Shown here piece by piece: positions 25,882 to 35,445 of a DNA stretch of 64,000 nucleotides. This DNA is from Pseudoruminococcus massiliensis (GTDB lineage: Bacteria > Bacillota > Clostridia > Oscillospirales > Acutalibacteraceae): the NCBI RefSeq assembly GCF_900291955.1, contig NZ_OLMR01000003.1, forward strand, positions 248,001 to 312,000. Reading direction: 5' to 3'. The translations under genes were made by a program, and so were the position numbers. Position 1 is the first letter of the stretch, and the number at the start of each line of letters is the position of its first letter. The notes under the pieces are model-generated. The model worked only from the letters and a program-made list of their open reading frames with translations. It was not told the origin of the DNA and ran no database searches.

Positions 25882-26784
25882 ATGGGTGATGATAGTTTGA
25901 GTAGTAAGCTTGCTATATATATTTCTTGTTCTGCAACTAATGACAAACCTACCTTTCCGTTTCTTTATAATATATATGCAGGTGCAGCATTAAATAATAA
26001 TACTATTGATTCGGATACTCTCAAAGATAATATAGGCGATAATATTTCTGAAAAAAATCCCTATTATTGTGAGCTTACAGTTCATTATTATGCTTGGAAA
26101 AACACTAATGCAGATTATCTCGGCTTTTTTCATAGCAGAAGATATATTTCATTCAATCGACAAAATTTAGTCGATAAAAGCTATTCCAAAAGAAAATTGC
26201 CAAAACCATATATAGTTAAGGATTTTCCGACAAAGGAACTTCTTGAGAAAAATGGATATGATAAGGAGAACATTATATCACTTCTTAAAATTTATCCTAT
26301 TATAGGAGTTATTCCCGAAAAAATGCCCGAAACTACATATGAGCATCTAATCCGCACACAAAAAAATGGAAAAACAGAATTTAAGTTAATTGAAGAAAAA
26401 TTGAAATTGAACTATCCTGAGTTTTTGTCCGCGTTTAATGAATATATGTCGAGCAGATACTTATATTTTTGTAATATGTATGTTATGCATAGAGATATTT
26501 TTGATAAATATTGCAGTTGGCTTTTTGATATTCTTGAATATGTTGACGCAAATATGCCACAGCGTATTGAACGAGATGATGGCATGATGGCTGAAAGGCT
26601 TTTTGGCGTATTTATGACATATATCAAAAAAGAAGGCTCTATAAACTGGGCCGAATTGCCAAGAATTCATTTTGCTAAAGTTGGCGGCACAACCAAAAAT
26701 TTCTCGTGTAATAAGCTTGGAAATTTGATTTTCCCTCCGGGGTCTTTCAGACGAAATATATTAAGAAAAATAGTGAAAGGTTGA
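25882..26784 (+). CDS. DUF4422 putative glycosyltransferase
   Basis: 300 aa. The DUF4422 signature is seen in ELTVHYYAWKNTNADYLGFFHSRRYISF (about 70-100) and in NMYVMHRDIFDKYCSWLFDIL...RDDGMMAERLF (about 195-240). Proteins of this family are found in capsule loci and are predicted glycosyltransferases without a proven reaction. A TTG at 25897 with GGGTGATG upstream is a plausible alternative start, shortening it by five residues. It overlaps or abuts glf. Confidence 0.75.
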   Translation: MGDDSLSSKLAIYISCSATNDKPTFPFLYNIYAGAALNNNTIDSDTLKDNIGDNISEKNPYYCELTVHYYAWKNTNADYLGFFHSRRYISFNRQNLVDKSYSKRKLPKPYIVKDFPTKELLEKNGYDKENIISLLKIYPIIGVIPEKMPETTYEHLIRTQKNGKTEFKLIEEKLKLNYPEFLSAFNEYMSSRYLYFCNMYVMHRDIFDKYCSWLFDILEYVDANMPQRIERDDGMMAERLFGVFMTYIKKEGSINWAELPRIHFAKVGGTTKNFSCNKLGNLIFPPGSFRRNILRKIVKG

Positions 26785-26789
26785 TTAAA

Positions 26790-27896
26790 ATGTACGATTA
26801 TCTAATTGTTGGTTCAGGTCTTTACGGTGCGATGTTCGCATATGAGGCGAAAAAGAGAGGAAAAAAGTGCCTTGTTATCGATAAGAGAAATCATATCGGC
26901 GGTAATATCTACTGCGAAAATATCGAGGGTATCAATGTTCATAAATATGGTGCCCATATTTTTCATACAAGTGACAAGAAGATTTGGGATTATATTAATA
27001 CATTCGCAGGATTCAATAACTATATTAACTCCCCTGTTGCTATTTATAAGGACGAACTTTATAATCTCCCATTCAATATGAATACATTCTCTAAGCTTTG
27101 GGGTATTAAGACACCTGCTGAGGCTAAGAAAATTATTGCTGACCAGATTGCCGACCTCAACATTACAGAGCCTAAAAACCTTGAAGAACAGGCTCTCTCA
27201 CTTGTAGGTAAAGATGTTTATCAAAAGCTTATCAAGGGCTACACAGAAAAGCAATGGGAGCGTGACTGCAAAGACCTTCCTGCATTTATCATTAAGCGTC
27301 TTCCACTCCGCTTTACATTCGATAACAACTACTTCAATGACCGCTATCAAGGTATTCCTATTGGTGGTTATACAAAGATTATCGAAAAAATGCTTGATGG
27401 CATTGATGTTCTTACTGACACAGACTATTTTGAATGGATTAAGGATAGCAATAATGCAGCAAGTATCAAGAAAACGCTCTTTACAGGACCTATCGACCAA
27501 TTCTATAACTATTGCTATGGTGTTCTCGAATATCGTTCTGTTCGCTTTGAAACAGAAGTTCTTGATACAGATAACTATCAGGGTAACGCTGTGGTAAACT
27601 ACACAGACAGAGAAGTTCCATACACAAGAATTATCGAGCATAAGCATTTTGAATTTGGCAAACAGCCTAAGACTGTCATTTCTCGTGAATATTCTTCCGA
27701 GTGGAAGCTTGGTGATGAGCCATACTACACAATCAATGATGATAAGAATAACTCACTTTTCGCTAAATATAGAGAACTTGCTGATAAGGAAGAAAATGTT
27801 ATTTTTGGTGGTCGTCTTGGTAACTATAAGTATTACGATATGGATAAGGTTATCGCTGCTGTATTCGAGGCTATTGCTAAAGAATTTGGTGAATAA
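26790..27896 (+). CDS. glf: UDP-galactopyranose mutase
   Basis: 368 aa flavoenzyme that converts UDP-galactopyranose to UDP-galactofuranose, the donor for galactofuranose-containing glycans. FAD-binding N-terminus YDYLIVGSGLYGAMFAYEA and DKRNHIGGNIY, then KYGAHIFHT, GYTEKQWERDCKDLP and RRLGNYKYYDMD-like end (GGRLGNYKYYDMD). I chose ATG 26790 with AAAGG 9 bases upstream rather than an in-frame TTG at 26781. Base composition is a little less AT-rich than neighbouring genes, consistent with high expression. The next gene is a predicted user of its product. Confidence 0.95.
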   Translation: MYDYLIVGSGLYGAMFAYEAKKRGKKCLVIDKRNHIGGNIYCENIEGINVHKYGAHIFHTSDKKIWDYINTFAGFNNYINSPVAIYKDELYNLPFNMNTFSKLWGIKTPAEAKKIIADQIADLNITEPKNLEEQALSLVGKDVYQKLIKGYTEKQWERDCKDLPAFIIKRLPLRFTFDNNYFNDRYQGIPIGGYTKIIEKMLDGIDVLTDTDYFEWIKDSNNAASIKKTLFTGPIDQFYNYCYGVLEYRSVRFETEVLDTDNYQGNAVVNYTDREVPYTRIIEHKHFEFGKQPKTVISREYSSEWKLGDEPYYTINDDKNNSLFAKYRELADKEENVIFGGRLGNYKYYDMDKVIAAVFEAIAKEFGE

Positions 27897-27921
27897 GATA
27901 TAGATTTCTAATAGATTTTCC

Positions 27922-27947
27922 ATAGGGAATCCGTCCGGATTCCCTAT
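27922..27947 (+). terminator. Hairpin between glf and the galactofuranosyltransferase gene
   Basis: ATAGGGAATCC / GGATTCCCTAT, 11-bp perfect stem with 4-nt loop, followed by CATTTTATAAAAGG, which leads into the next ribosome site. Probably a partial terminator or mRNA stabiliser. Confidence 0.6.
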
Positions 27948-27972
27948 CATTTTATAAAAGGAGTATTTCAAA

Positions 27973-29670
27973 ATGTTGCTATTTGAGCTATCTTTTCCTA
28001 TACTTGTCGATGAAAGCAAGCTTTATTTCGATGGTATTGGCACAAGCTATAATAATTCTCTTAATATCAAAGGTGGTACTTCTTGTAGCTTGTGCAGCTA
28101 CTTTAATAGCTTTTCCGCTGGCAAATATAGAAAATATACTCTTGCTCAAAATATCACCTTTAATATTAAAATTCAAGGCTTTGCCGAAATTTTTATAAAG
28201 CGTGAAAATGGCAACATTATTACTTCAAGACTTATAGAAAATAGCAAGCCTGAAGCCCTTGCAATAACTTTTTCAATTATAGATGCCAAAGATGGAGAAA
28301 TTTTCTATCCTGAAATATCAGCAAAAAGTGATTGTCAGATTTTTGGTGGCTCTTATGAAACAAAAGTAAGCCCTCAAAGAGATATTCTGCTTGGTGCGTC
28401 ATTCTGCACATATAAGCGTGAAAAGTATATCATTTCAAATATGGAGCGTCTGCGTGACTTTGGCTTGAAATACTCTATCCCACTAAAGGTTTTTGTTGTG
28501 GATAATGGTTCTACACTACCTGAAACACTTTCTGACAACACAATTACAATTATACATAATCCAAACTGCGGTGGTAGTGGTGGCTTTGCAAGAGGTTTGC
28601 TTGAGGGTGTTAATTTTGGCTGTTCGCATATCATTTTTCTTGATGATGACATAAGCCTCGATACAAATGTTATTCTCAAAACCTATTCCCTACTAAAAAT
28701 TCTAAAGCCTGAATATTATGATAGCTTTATCGGCGGTGCAATGCTCCATTCTGAAATTCCATATTTACAGCACGAATGTGGCGCTTTATGGGACGGCTTT
28801 TATCTTTCGCCTATCGGACACGAAGTAGATTTGCGTAAAAAAGAAAGTGTTATCGCAAACGAAAAACTCCAAAAAGCAGATTATCAAGCTTGGTGGTATT
28901 GTTGCTTTCCAACTTCATTTGGAGAAAATTTCGGCTATCCTATGCCCTATTTCATCAAAAGCGATGATGTAGAGTATGGTATTCGCTGTCAAAAACCTAT
29001 CATAACTATGAACGGCATTGCTGTCTGGCACGATGGCTTTGAGGGAAAGTATGCTGGACATTTTGAATACTACATAAAAAGAAATGAACTTATAAATACT
29101 GCTCTCCACAACAAAAATACAGGCATAATTACAAATATCCGCAAATTATTTGCATCAACTGCAAGACTTACATTATTACAAAGATATTTTCTTGCAGAAT
29201 TAGTGGTTAAAGCATATGACGATTTTATGGAAGGTCCTGAAAAACTTCTCAGCATAGATATTGCAGAATATAATACTTATCTTTCCTCACTTGCTAAACC
29301 TGCAAATGATAAAAGCATTATCGGCAATGCGAAAATTATTTCAAAGCCTAAAATAGTAAATTCTGCACTATATTATCCAAGCTTCGGAGGAAATATTTTT
29401 CCATCAAAGAATATTTGCATAGAGCTTCCTTTGACAGATATTGAAATCAGAAAGACCTTTCGTGCAAGATACATTGCACATACTAAAACAGATGGTTCGA
29501 CTGCATTTGTAACAAAACTCAAGAAACGAAAGCTTTTCTGGGTTGTTGGAAAAACTATTCGTATGTTTTTCAAATTTCTTACAAAGTATAAAAAGGTTCG
29601 TTCAGATTATATACACAATCAAGAAAAACTAACTTCAAAACAATACTGGCAAAATTACTTCTCAAAATAA
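27973..29670 (+). CDS. GlfT2-like galactofuranosyltransferase (GT2 fold)
   Basis: 565 aa. An N-terminal beta-rich domain (about 1-135), then a GT-A domain with LGASFCTYKREKYI, NPNCGGSGGFARGL, the metal-binding DDD in IIFLDDDISLD, QAWWYCCFPTSF and SDDVEYGIRC...GIAVWHDGF, all as in GlfT2, which builds galactofuran chains from UDP-galactofuranose. The C-terminal helical part includes YDDFMEGPEKLLS. Directly after glf, so substrate supply is local. A paralogue faces it across a shared terminator. Confidence 0.88.
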   Translation: MLLFELSFPILVDESKLYFDGIGTSYNNSLNIKGGTSCSLCSYFNSFSAGKYRKYTLAQNITFNIKIQGFAEIFIKRENGNIITSRLIENSKPEALAITFSIIDAKDGEIFYPEISAKSDCQIFGGSYETKVSPQRDILLGASFCTYKREKYIISNMERLRDFGLKYSIPLKVFVVDNGSTLPETLSDNTITIIHNPNCGGSGGFARGLLEGVNFGCSHIIFLDDDISLDTNVILKTYSLLKILKPEYYDSFIGGAMLHSEIPYLQHECGALWDGFYLSPIGHEVDLRKKESVIANEKLQKADYQAWWYCCFPTSFGENFGYPMPYFIKSDDVEYGIRCQKPIITMNGIAVWHDGFEGKYAGHFEYYIKRNELINTALHNKNTGIITNIRKLFASTARLTLLQRYFLAELVVKAYDDFMEGPEKLLSIDIAEYNTYLSSLAKPANDKSIIGNAKIISKPKIVNSALYYPSFGGNIFPSKNICIELPLTDIEIRKTFRARYIAHTKTDGSTAFVTKLKKRKLFWVVGKTIRMFFKFLTKYKKVRSDYIHNQEKLTSKQYWQNYFSK

Positions 29671-29673
29671 GCA

Positions 29674-29712
29674 AAAATAGCTAATCTCCTTTATCAGAAG
29701 ATTAGCTATTTT
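29674..29712. terminator. Bidirectional terminator between convergent galactofuranosyltransferase genes
   Basis: AAAATAGCTAATCT / AGATTAGCTATTTT, 14-bp perfect stem; runs of A and T on both sides serve both strands. Confidence 0.9.
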
Positions 29713-29724
29713 ATTTATGATTTA

Positions 29725-31545
29725 TTATTTAATTCCAAGATAGTTAAGCCAGAATTCATAAGATGTATATTCATCTTTCTTCTTTCTGAACTCTTCCTCA
29801 ACTTTCTTATGATTTCTCTTATAATTTCTTATAGTCTTTTTATAGTGCTTACGAAGTTCAAGATATTTCTTTCTTGAAAGCACACGCATAGCACCAGTAT
29901 TTTCATATGGATTAACAGCAAGGAGAACCTTTCTCTTATACTGTTTTTTCGGGCAGTTAAACCAATCGTAAGCGATTACGCCAACATCATCAGTAAGCAT
30001 AAACTTTGGATACAAATGTCCGTTTACAGTAATTTTATAGAATACCTTTTGCCAGAAACCAAGCTCCTCAAACTTATAAAGGTCATCAAGATTAACCTCA
30101 ATATCAGGATAATTTTCCTCTATTGGTACAAGCTTTTCGTTCATTGCACCATGTTCTTTCATAATTCGTTCGCCCTCAGGCTTAAAGAGGAAATCTGGGC
30201 CTTTCATAAAGTCATCAATAGACTCAAGCAAAAGCTCACAGCTATTGTAATTAAATCTGCGGATTTCAACTTTATAGAAGTCTGTAATTCTCTTAACGAA
30301 GTCTATATCTTGGCATACACCACTAAATGCTTGGAAAATAAGACTGTTTCTATGAACCTGATAAAGCTCCATAGCAGCATTATACTTTGTAACAAAGCCC
30401 ATATGCCAAATGCAGATACCATTCAAAGTGATAAACTTTGCATCATTCCTAAGGCTATACTCAACATCATCACCACGAATAAAGAGTGGTAATGGAAGCT
30501 TATTTGCTTCAATATAGGTTGTAGGAATACAGCAGTACCACCAGCCTGCATAATGGTCATCAAACTTATCATAGTTTTCTTCGTTTTTAACAACAGAATC
30601 CCATTTCTGAAGCTCGAATGAAGGCTTCTGAGGACCATATGAACCGTCCTTATGTACATAACCAACATCTTCATGCTGAACATTCATCTTTTCATAGTAG
30701 AGCATAGCACCACTAACGAATCTATCTTGATATTCGTCTTTGACAACTCTAAGCAGATAGAATGTACGCTTTAAGCTTTCTGCAACGATAATAACATCAT
30801 CATCCATAAGCAAAACATGAGTAGGCTTTTTCTTGCCACGCAGAGCCTCAATCATACCTCTTGCATATCCACCCGAGCCACCAACATTTTGGTTCGGGAA
30901 AACATGCATCTTGCTGCCGTTGAAATCATCAGGATTAAGTGTTCTGCCGTTATCTACTATATTAACATAGAAATGGTCTGAGCATTCATCATTACAATAG
31001 AGAATTTCATTCTTAAGCATTTCTGCGTTTTTAGTAATAAATTCTTCTTTCTTAAATGTAGTTGTAGCAATAGCTATATCTACATTACGCACTTGCTCCT
31101 CATCAATCTCTGTAGCATAGTAGCCAGAATAGATTTCACACTCTGAAAGTGAAGAAATCTGAAAAGAAATAACCGAACTTTTTTCTTGCTCAAAGTTAAT
31201 AACAAGCTCTGTTGGTTCTGGGAAGTTATAATGCTTATCTTCGGAAATTTCCTTTTCTATAACATTGTTTCTGATATAATGACCGAAAGTGTTTACAAAA
31301 AAGTGTCCTTTAATTTTAAGATGAAGTGATACATTAGTTATATTGGTAAAATGCTTCCATTTTTTAATAGAAAATGAATTAAAGTAAGTAAAAAATTCAA
31401 CAAAACGATATTGAGGAAGCATATAGCCACCCAATTCGTCATTATAAAACAATCTATCTCCACGATATTGAAGCCACCAATGCTCATTGAGATATTTGTT
31501 AGTAGGAAATACTAAATTTTGAAGCTTTAGCGTAACAAGACCCAT
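29725..31545 (-). CDS. GlfT2-like galactofuranosyltransferase, second paralogue
   Basis: 606 aa, same domain order as the convergent gene: beta-rich N-terminal domain to about residue 160, GT-A domain with NQNVGGSGGYARGM, VLLMDDDVIIV, YAGWWYCCIPTTY, RGDDVEYSLRN and CIWHMGFVTKYN, then a helical end with a highly basic, Lys/Arg-rich C-terminus (KHYKKTIRNYKRNHKKVEEEF). Sequence similarity to the other copy is clear in motifs but low elsewhere, so they likely have different acceptor or linkage preferences. It is expressed from its own promoter on the minus strand. Confidence 0.88.
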   Translation of the reverse strand: MGLVTLKLQNLVFPTNKYLNEHWWLQYRGDRLFYNDELGGYMLPQYRFVEFFTYFNSFSIKKWKHFTNITNVSLHLKIKGHFFVNTFGHYIRNNVIEKEISEDKHYNFPEPTELVINFEQEKSSVISFQISSLSECEIYSGYYATEIDEEQVRNVDIAIATTTFKKEEFITKNAEMLKNEILYCNDECSDHFYVNIVDNGRTLNPDDFNGSKMHVFPNQNVGGSGGYARGMIEALRGKKKPTHVLLMDDDVIIVAESLKRTFYLLRVVKDEYQDRFVSGAMLYYEKMNVQHEDVGYVHKDGSYGPQKPSFELQKWDSVVKNEENYDKFDDHYAGWWYCCIPTTYIEANKLPLPLFIRGDDVEYSLRNDAKFITLNGICIWHMGFVTKYNAAMELYQVHRNSLIFQAFSGVCQDIDFVKRITDFYKVEIRRFNYNSCELLLESIDDFMKGPDFLFKPEGERIMKEHGAMNEKLVPIEENYPDIEVNLDDLYKFEELGFWQKVFYKITVNGHLYPKFMLTDDVGVIAYDWFNCPKKQYKRKVLLAVNPYENTGAMRVLSRKKYLELRKHYKKTIRNYKRNHKKVEEEFRKKKDEYTSYEFWLNYLGIK

Positions 31546-31639
31546 AGATTTAAACTCTCCTAAAACATAAAAATTATTTAGTTATAAAGTGCTTTAAAGC
31601 AGTTCACAAAGCAAAACTACATTTTTTCATACATATATA

Positions 31640-31668
31640 ATCATACCGCCTTAAAGTCTAATTGTCAA
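31640..31668 (-). promoter_or_regulatory. Promoter of the minus-strand galactofuranosyltransferase
   Basis: TTGACA (31663-31668), 17-base spacer, TATGAT (31640-31645) on the minus strand, about 95 bases before the ATG at 31545. Confidence 0.75.
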
Positions 31669-31736
31669 CAACATTCTTACAATACCGGTATAATACTACA
31701 AATCACACACTTTTTATATGGAATAATTAGTACTTA

Positions 31737-32741
31737 TTAACCAAGTGGTGACATAAGTTCATCATATTTATTTGAAAGGATTTCTGCAAAAAGAAAATCA
31801 CCCATCTTATAAGCTGCAAAAGATGCCTTATTATATAAGCTTCCGTGCATTTTTTCTATAATTTGTTTGAGAATTGGCTCAGACCATTCCCACAAATCTT
31901 CTGCTAAATCCTCAGTATGTAAAATAATATCCATACACTGCTCAAGAGCATTTCTGCCTATTCCAGTATTATACCACTCATCAATAGAGTGAAGTCTTGG
32001 AATAAGCATATCGAAAACCTTTGACGCCTCATCATACTGCTTATTTTTATTATAGATTATAAGAAGCTCGAGCATACGGTTGCAAATTGCATAATTATTA
32101 CCAGTCATAGCCTCCATATTTAAGAGCATTTTTGCACAATAAATTTCATTATCAACATCGCCAATATTCTTAAAATTTCTCATACAGAAATACATCTTTG
32201 CTTCATCGCATATATCATTTGAATATGTATATTCAACAAGCAATTTTTTGGCAAGTTCTTTTTCATCAAGTTCTACTAAAAGCTCAACAGCTTCTTCAAG
32301 GCTATAACTCTCAAGCTTTGGTGAAACATATTTGCTATTATATCCACCATAGCAATCGAAGTTAGCTTGCTTTGCCCTCTCAAAAAGCACCTCTCTATCT
32401 GGAACATCATATTTATTCATCAATTCAGTAAGAATTTCAAGACTTCTTCCTATTCCTTGAAAGCTATTGCTTTCTCTATCAAACAATTCCTCGTTAAATA
32501 GCTTTAAAATCAAGCCATCAATTCTAAAATGTTCCTCATATTTATGAGTATATAAAATGGCATATGATAATCTCAATCTATTTTTATAATTTGCATCATT
32601 TGTGCCATATTCTTTTGTATAGATTTCTTTGTAGCAATACTGCTCTATATTTCCATCTAACGCTAAAGCTAATTCTTCATCATACTTTTCAAAAAGTTCT
32701 TTTAATAGCTTTTTGTAGTCTGTCATTTTGCACCTCATCAA
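31737..32741 (-). CDS. Unrecognised helical-repeat protein
   Basis: 334 aa, no family recognised. It is acidic and predicted mostly helical; paired-helix segments with spaced aromatic and Ala/Leu residues (SLEEAVELLVELDEKELAKKLL, NYAICNRMLELLIIYNKNKQYDEASKVFDML) resemble TPR-like repeats. No signal peptide or membrane segment. The first ATG overlaps the stop of the patatin gene by 4 bases; a second ATG at 32726 follows GAGGTG and is equally likely (MTDYKK). The tight coupling suggests a joint role with the patatin-like protein. Confidence 0.6.
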   Translation of the reverse strand: MMRCKMTDYKKLLKELFEKYDEELALALDGNIEQYCYKEIYTKEYGTNDANYKNRLRLSYAILYTHKYEEHFRIDGLILKLFNEELFDRESNSFQGIGRSLEILTELMNKYDVPDREVLFERAKQANFDCYGGYNSKYVSPKLESYSLEEAVELLVELDEKELAKKLLVEYTYSNDICDEAKMYFCMRNFKNIGDVDNEIYCAKMLLNMEAMTGNNYAICNRMLELLIIYNKNKQYDEASKVFDMLIPRLHSIDEWYNTGIGRNALEQCMDIILHTEDLAEDLWEWSEPILKQIIEKMHGSLYNKASFAAYKMGDFLFAEILSNKYDELMSPLG

Positions 32742-33595
32742 GAATGAATTATCATAAACCTTATAATTTCTCTTGCGGCATTGTTACCGTCATTCAAGCC
32801 CCATTCATAGACCGTTTTCAGCTTATCTCTGTTTCTTGTATATCTGCCAACAGGCATAGGCTCTGGTGGCTGAATAACAATAGCCTTTCCCTGTTCTTGC
32901 ATTTGATAGCAAAGCTCTTTTTGTCTATTATATACGGCTGGTCTTACCAACATAGTTTCTACAAAATTAGGATAATCTTTAAATTTCTTTCTCAATATAG
33001 GCTCGGGGAAATCTGGTTTAGGTGGTTTTCTGTAATATTTATCCTGTGTCAAAACGATAATATTATATTCGTGGCCGTCCGAAATAGCCTTTTCAATCAA
33101 AATAGGGTCGCCTATACCGCCATCAAGAAGCTTATAATCTCTGAAATTCACAATCGGCGATACAAGTGGCAAAGATGATGATGCTTTTACAGGTATAAAA
33201 TCCTCGTCTAAATCTTGCTTAGTAAAATACAGAGGTTTACCTGTGATACAATCCGTTGTACCTATTGTAAGCCTTGTGTGGCTCTTAAAAAATTCATAAT
33301 AATCAAATGGTATCAGCTCTCTTGAAAGCTCATTAAATATAAAATCCAGGCCGAAAAATGAACCCGTTTTTAAGTATGAATTAATGCTAAGATACCTCGG
33401 GTCACGAATATATTCATCAAATATTTTATAATTTCTGCCACGCTGCTTAGAAATATAACTAAGTGAATTACAAGCACCAGCCGACACTCCATAAACATCA
33501 TTAACAAATATTTTATTATCAATCAAGGCATCAAGCACTCCTGCAGTATAAACTCCACGAGTACCTCCGCCCTCAAGTATCAAACCAACTGACAT
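32738..33595 (-). CDS. Patatin-like phospholipase family protein
   Basis: 285 aa lipid acyl hydrolase family member. Oxyanion loop EGGGTRGVY at residues 8-16, nucleophile Ser38 in GVSAGA (GXSXG), and the catalytic aspartate in LLDGGIGDP near 158, so the Ser-Asp dyad is complete. Cytosolic by sequence. Close relatives are the RssA/YjjU-type proteins with unknown substrates. The downstream helical-repeat gene overlaps its stop codon. Confidence 0.85.
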   Translation of the reverse strand: MSVGLILEGGGTRGVYTAGVLDALIDNKIFVNDVYGVSAGACNSLSYISKQRGRNYKIFDEYIRDPRYLSINSYLKTGSFFGLDFIFNELSRELIPFDYYEFFKSHTRLTIGTTDCITGKPLYFTKQDLDEDFIPVKASSSLPLVSPIVNFRDYKLLDGGIGDPILIEKAISDGHEYNIIVLTQDKYYRKPPKPDFPEPILRKKFKDYPNFVETMLVRPAVYNRQKELCYQMQEQGKAIVIQPPEPMPVGRYTRNRDKLKTVYEWGLNDGNNAAREIIRFMIIHS

Positions 33596-33681
33596 AATTC
33601 CACCACCTTATTGTAATAATTTTATTATATCCTTATTTTTGAAAAAAATCCATATATTTCATAAAAAGTATTTATACAATT

Positions 33682-34560
33682 TTATATCAAATTAAAATCT
33701 GGAACATACTCCTCACTTGCAGATGAAAGCTCCTGCAAAAAACCATCAAGCTCTGTTGTATCAAGATAGTCAAGTACTTTCTGATACTCTTTTTCCGTAA
33801 GCCTTCTGCTTATCTCTGGATATTTTTCTGCATTTCCAAGCGGTATATACTGTGACATAAGACTTAGCAAAATCTTGTCTGAAAATTGGTCGAGTATATC
33901 AAGCACATCGAAAGAATTTTCGATATTATTCGGCAGAATCAAGTGTCGAACGATAACTCCACTCTGCATAATACCCTTATCATCAAATTTTGCCTCTCCG
34001 CTTTGACGAATCATTTCTTTAAGCGAAGCAAGGGCATTTTCCAAATAATTTGGTGCATTGGAATATTTTTTCGCAAGAGTATTACTTGCATACTTAAAAT
34101 CTGGCATATAAATATCGACTATACCCTCAAATTTATGGATTGTTTCAGCACTTTCATAACCACCAGTATTAAATACAATCGGCACAGATGGACGATATTC
34201 CTTAAACACATCAAGCAAAAATTCCGCATACGGTGTCGGGCTAACAAGATTTATATTATTAACCCCCTGTTCTATCAATTCTTCACAAGCTTTTATAAAA
34301 TCTTTTTTTGTAAAAATTTTACCAATAGGTTCCCTACTTATTTTGCTGTTCTGACAAAACACGCAACCAAGCACACAGCTTGAAAAGAATATTGTTCCTG
34401 AACCATTTTCTCCACTTATACAAGGTTCTTCCCAAAAATGTGGAGCTATTCTTGCTATTTTAGGAAGTGTTCCAGCATGACAAAAGCCTTTTCCGCCATT
34501 TTCATCTCGATAAGCTGAACATTTTCTTGGACAAATAGCACAAGCCTCTATAACACTCAC
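33682..34560 (-). CDS. Radical SAM protein, PflX-like putative activating enzyme
   Basis: 292 aa. Radical SAM cluster motif CVLGCVFC (Cys62, Cys66, Cys69) and an additional N-terminal cysteine group (C7, C10, C14, C27) as in COG1313 PflX proteins, which are annotated as pyruvate formate-lyase-activating enzyme homologues without proof of substrate. NLVSPTPYAEFLLDVFK and MPDFKYAS are further family segments. Forms a compact group with the DUF188 gene, two bases away. Confidence 0.82.
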   Translation of the reverse strand: MSVIEACAICPRKCSAYRDENGGKGFCHAGTLPKIARIAPHFWEEPCISGENGSGTIFFSSCVLGCVFCQNSKISREPIGKIFTKKDFIKACEELIEQGVNNINLVSPTPYAEFLLDVFKEYRPSVPIVFNTGGYESAETIHKFEGIVDIYMPDFKYASNTLAKKYSNAPNYLENALASLKEMIRQSGEAKFDDKGIMQSGVIVRHLILPNNIENSFDVLDILDQFSDKILLSLMSQYIPLGNAEKYPEISRRLTEKEYQKVLDYLDTTELDGFLQELSSASEEYVPDFNLI

Positions 34561-34562
34561 AA

Positions 34563-35009
34563 CTATTCTCCTCTCTTTATCCTCATAATCAAATTTTCGA
34601 GTGATATTTTGAATTTCTCGTTCTGCTCTGCAGTTCTTTTTGTTGGTCCTTTCAGTCTACCGCCAGCCCGCCTTATCTTTTGCGCCTGATAGCGTGATTG
34701 CAAAAGTGAATCTATATTTGTTTCATCGTATATAAGTCCATTTTGATTAAGTGCAAAAGCCTTTTTCGATAAACACATTGCTGCAAGTCCATAATCCTGT
34801 GTTACACATATATCTTCCTTAGAAAGCATATTTACCAAATAAAAATCTGCACTATCTCTGCCCTTTGAAACTGTAATCGTTTTTGCATCATCTCGCTCTA
34901 TGGAATGAGCAGTATCGCAGATTATAATACACTCTAAGCCATAGTTTTTAGCCATAGAGATAGTCAAATCTATAACAGGACAGCCATCACCATCAATAAA
35001 AATCTTCAT
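34563..35009 (-). CDS. YaiI/YqxD (DUF188) family protein
   Basis: 148 aa of the conserved DUF188 family, PIN-like fold of unknown function. Signature segments MKIFIDGDGCPVIDLTI at the N-terminus, ADFYLVNMLSKEDICVTQDYGLAAMCLSKKA in the middle and RRAGGRLKGPTKRT near the C-terminus. Acidic residues D6, D8 and those in TQDYGLA fit a metal site. Two-base gap to the downstream radical SAM gene. Confidence 0.88.
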   Translation of the reverse strand: MKIFIDGDGCPVIDLTISMAKNYGLECIIICDTAHSIERDDAKTITVSKGRDSADFYLVNMLSKEDICVTQDYGLAAMCLSKKAFALNQNGLIYDETNIDSLLQSRYQAQKIRRAGGRLKGPTKRTAEQNEKFKISLENLIMRIKRGE

Positions 35010-35022
35010 AATTATATCTCTT

Positions 35023-35415
35023 TTATTTCAAACTATTTTTATTTGCCTTTATATGTAGCAAAAGCATTATTATAAAACCTGAAATCAGCACTGAATAGAA
35101 CCATAGCTCACTATTCCCGCTAATGTGATATGCAAATAAAGCAAAGGCAAAGCCCCAACAATAAGAAAGTAATATTGCAATCGCCCAGAAGCCTATCTGC
35201 GTATGCTGTATTAAAAATAACACAAGACACAAAACCGCCGATGCTACAAGGCAATATGCAGGGTGAATTGCTAAAGCCGAATAACAAAAATATCCACAGG
35301 CAGCAGAAATCAACAAACTATCAAAAAGTATAATATTCCCGACAAAAAGACCGAGAATCGTTGACAAAAGAGGCAAGCCTAAAACTGCTACAAGCTTGAT
35401 AAAGTCTAATTGCAA
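35023..35415 (-). CDS. Small multi-pass membrane protein of unknown function
   Basis: 130 aa from TTG 35415, chosen because AAAGGGGG lies 7 bases upstream. An in-frame GTG at 35451 would place the start inside the adhE terminator stem. Four to five hydrophobic segments (KLVAVLGLPLLSTILGLFVGNIILF, YCLVASAVLCLVLFLI, GFWAIAILLSYCWGFAFALFAYHI, LWFYSVLISGFIIMLLLHI). Not recognised. It precedes the DUF188 gene by 13 bases. Confidence 0.55.
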   Translation of the reverse strand: MQLDFIKLVAVLGLPLLSTILGLFVGNIILFDSLLISAACGYFCYSALAIHPAYCLVASAVLCLVLFLIQHTQIGFWAIAILLSYCWGFAFALFAYHISGNSELWFYSVLISGFIIMLLLHIKANKNSLK

Positions 35416-35445
35416 CAAAATTCCCCCTTTTGATATTAAAGAAAA

